From contig JAKADW010000138.1 of assembly GCA_021820165.1 (NCBI GenBank), positions 1 through 6,074 on the forward strand: a stretch of DNA of 6,074 nucleotides, given 5' to 3'. The stretch's first letter is position 1. Each line of letters starts with the position of its first letter. A program made the translations under genes and the position numbers. The stretch comes from Bacillota bacterium. GTDB lineage: Bacteria > Bacillota_E > Sulfobacillia > Sulfobacillales > Sulfobacillaceae. Of the stretch, positions 5,471 through 6,074 are shown piece by piece. The notes beneath the pieces are model-generated. The model saw nothing but the letters and a program-made list of their open reading frames with translations, was not told where the DNA came from and made no database searches.

Positions 5471-6074
5471 TTAGCGAGCTAGAACGCGCCAACCTCCACC
5501 GCGCTCACGGCGGTGAAGAATCCCCTGATCATCCATCTGAAAAAGATGTAGCCATTGGTTTTCAACCAGGTCCTCCACTGAAGCATGCTGCTCGATGACA
5601 TGATCGATGGCCTCTTGTGGGGCGGCGATGACCACCGTGAGGCGCACCGGTTCGTGTCGCCAGACTTTCCCATCGTGCAGCGATTGCTCGGCGAGCCCCA
5701 CGCGAAGGTCGCCGCCATTACCTTCCAGAACCCCGATGGATCCCCCCACCACATTGTGCAGCACCTTATTGCCACTACCGAATCGACCGGGGTCGACCAC
5801 CGATCCGTAATATTGCATGTTGATCCAATGCGCCACCATGAGGGGCGCCGTCATGATAAGTTCCAGGGTGGCAAACTCGGGATCCCGGTGCCAATCATAC
5901 TCATGTAAAAATGCGCGCCCGTCCAAGGAGCAATGGGCGGTGACAGCGCGGGGAGCGGCGATAAAGGCGGCATTGCCGGCCAACCCCCACTCGGGCCGCA
6001 CCTCTGCCCAATCCCGCCCGCGCCGGCGAAAGGCGAGAGGAAGTTTTGACTCCGTAAGCCTATCCATCCCAAAC
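5471..6074 (-). CDS. dabA: DabA / DUF2309 (YbcC-like) inorganic-carbon transporter subunit, C-terminal part (cut by window edge)
   Basis: C-terminal 200 residues of a protein usually 800 or more long; the frame stays open to the window edge, so the Met at 6067 is internal. DabA is the zinc-containing, carbonic anhydrase-like subunit that works with the membrane subunit DabB to bring in and trap CO2/bicarbonate. Conserved family blocks seen: WAEVRPEWGLAGNAAFIAAP, RAFLHEYDW, then LELIMTAPLMVAHWINMQYY, then GRFGSGNKVLHNVVGG and IGVLEGNGGDLRVGL with EQSLHDG (about 5680-5785), and ENQWLHLFQMDD near the end. The zinc ligands of the family lie further upstream, outside the window, so activity cannot be judged. 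The gene faces the NCS1 permease. A dabB-like gene would be expected beyond the right edge. It suggests an autotrophic host but does not prove it. Confidence 0.93.
   Translation of the reverse strand, partial: FGMDRLTESKLPLAFRRRGRDWAEVRPEWGLAGNAAFIAAPRAVTAHCSLDGRAFLHEYDWHRDPEFATLELIMTAPLMVAHWINMQYYGSVVDPGRFGSGNKVLHNVVGGSIGVLEGNGGDLRVGLAEQSLHDGKVWRHEPVRLTVVIAAPQEAIDHVIEQHASVEDLVENQWLHLFQMDDQGILHRRERGGGWRVLAR

Noticed and set aside
5359..5598. 79-residue plus-strand open frame from the intergenic region into dabA
   Set aside because: More than half lies antisense to strongly conserved DabA sequence, and it has no ribosome binding site worth noting.
1..6074. CRISPR array, tRNA, rRNA or insertion-sequence ends
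   Set aside because: No regularly spaced direct repeats, no cloverleaf-like segment and no transposase motifs or paired terminal repeats were seen on either strand.

Overview
The window reads as chromosomal DNA from a moderately GC-rich bacterium, probably a Firmicute. Two genes have strong AGGAGG-type ribosome binding sites, and one of them starts at TTG. The C-terminal part of a DabA-type (DUF2309) inorganic-carbon transporter subunit at the right edge would suit an autotroph. A Sulfobacillus-like acidophile is my guess, but nothing in the window proves it.

Layout. 1-400 (minus): N-terminal 131 residues of a LysR-type regulator, cut by the window edge. 401-498: a short divergent control region with a T-N11-A LysR-box candidate. 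499-1959 (plus): a complete 14-TM-type DHA2 drug/metabolite efflux pump, probably controlled by the LysR protein, followed by a strong hairpin (1964-2001). 2002-2422: no intact gene; it holds hairpins and, on the minus strand, what looks like a decayed CBS-domain protein. 2423-3775 (minus): a class III FAD/NAD(P)-linked disulfide reductase of the coenzyme A-disulfide reductase / NADH oxidase group. 3776-3899: a second divergent control region with several CGTAT/ATACG dyads. 3900-5252 (plus): a complete NCS1-family nucleobase:cation symporter, ended by an intrinsic terminator (5265-5295). 5296-5470: intergenic, with one near-perfect dyad. 5471-6074 (minus): the C-terminal 200 residues of DabA, cut by the window edge.

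The standout is the disulfide reductase. Its reading frame is open for 450 codons except for one in-frame TGA at codon 44, exactly where the family carries its only redox-active cysteine (S-Y-S-A-C-G-I-P in relatives; S-Y-S-A-TGA-S-V-P here). No other cysteine is encoded in the protein. Everything downstream (NAD fold, FAD motif, dimerisation tail with the conserved Tyr) is intact. A 7-bp hairpin with loop AGUU begins 14-15 nt after the TGA and its loop lies 22 nt after it, which fits the geometry expected of a bacterial SECIS element. This makes a selenocysteine-containing CoA-disulfide reductase/NADH oxidase the leading interesting hypothesis. The rival is a recent nonsense mutation or sequencing artefact, supported by two further changes in the next two codons. 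Finding selA/selB/selC/selD in the same genome, and conserved TGA or TGC at this codon in close relatives, would decide it.

The genes do not form one pathway. They are neighbouring single-gene units on alternating strands: regulator/efflux pair, thiol-redox enzyme, nucleobase uptake, and bicarbonate/CO2 uptake.
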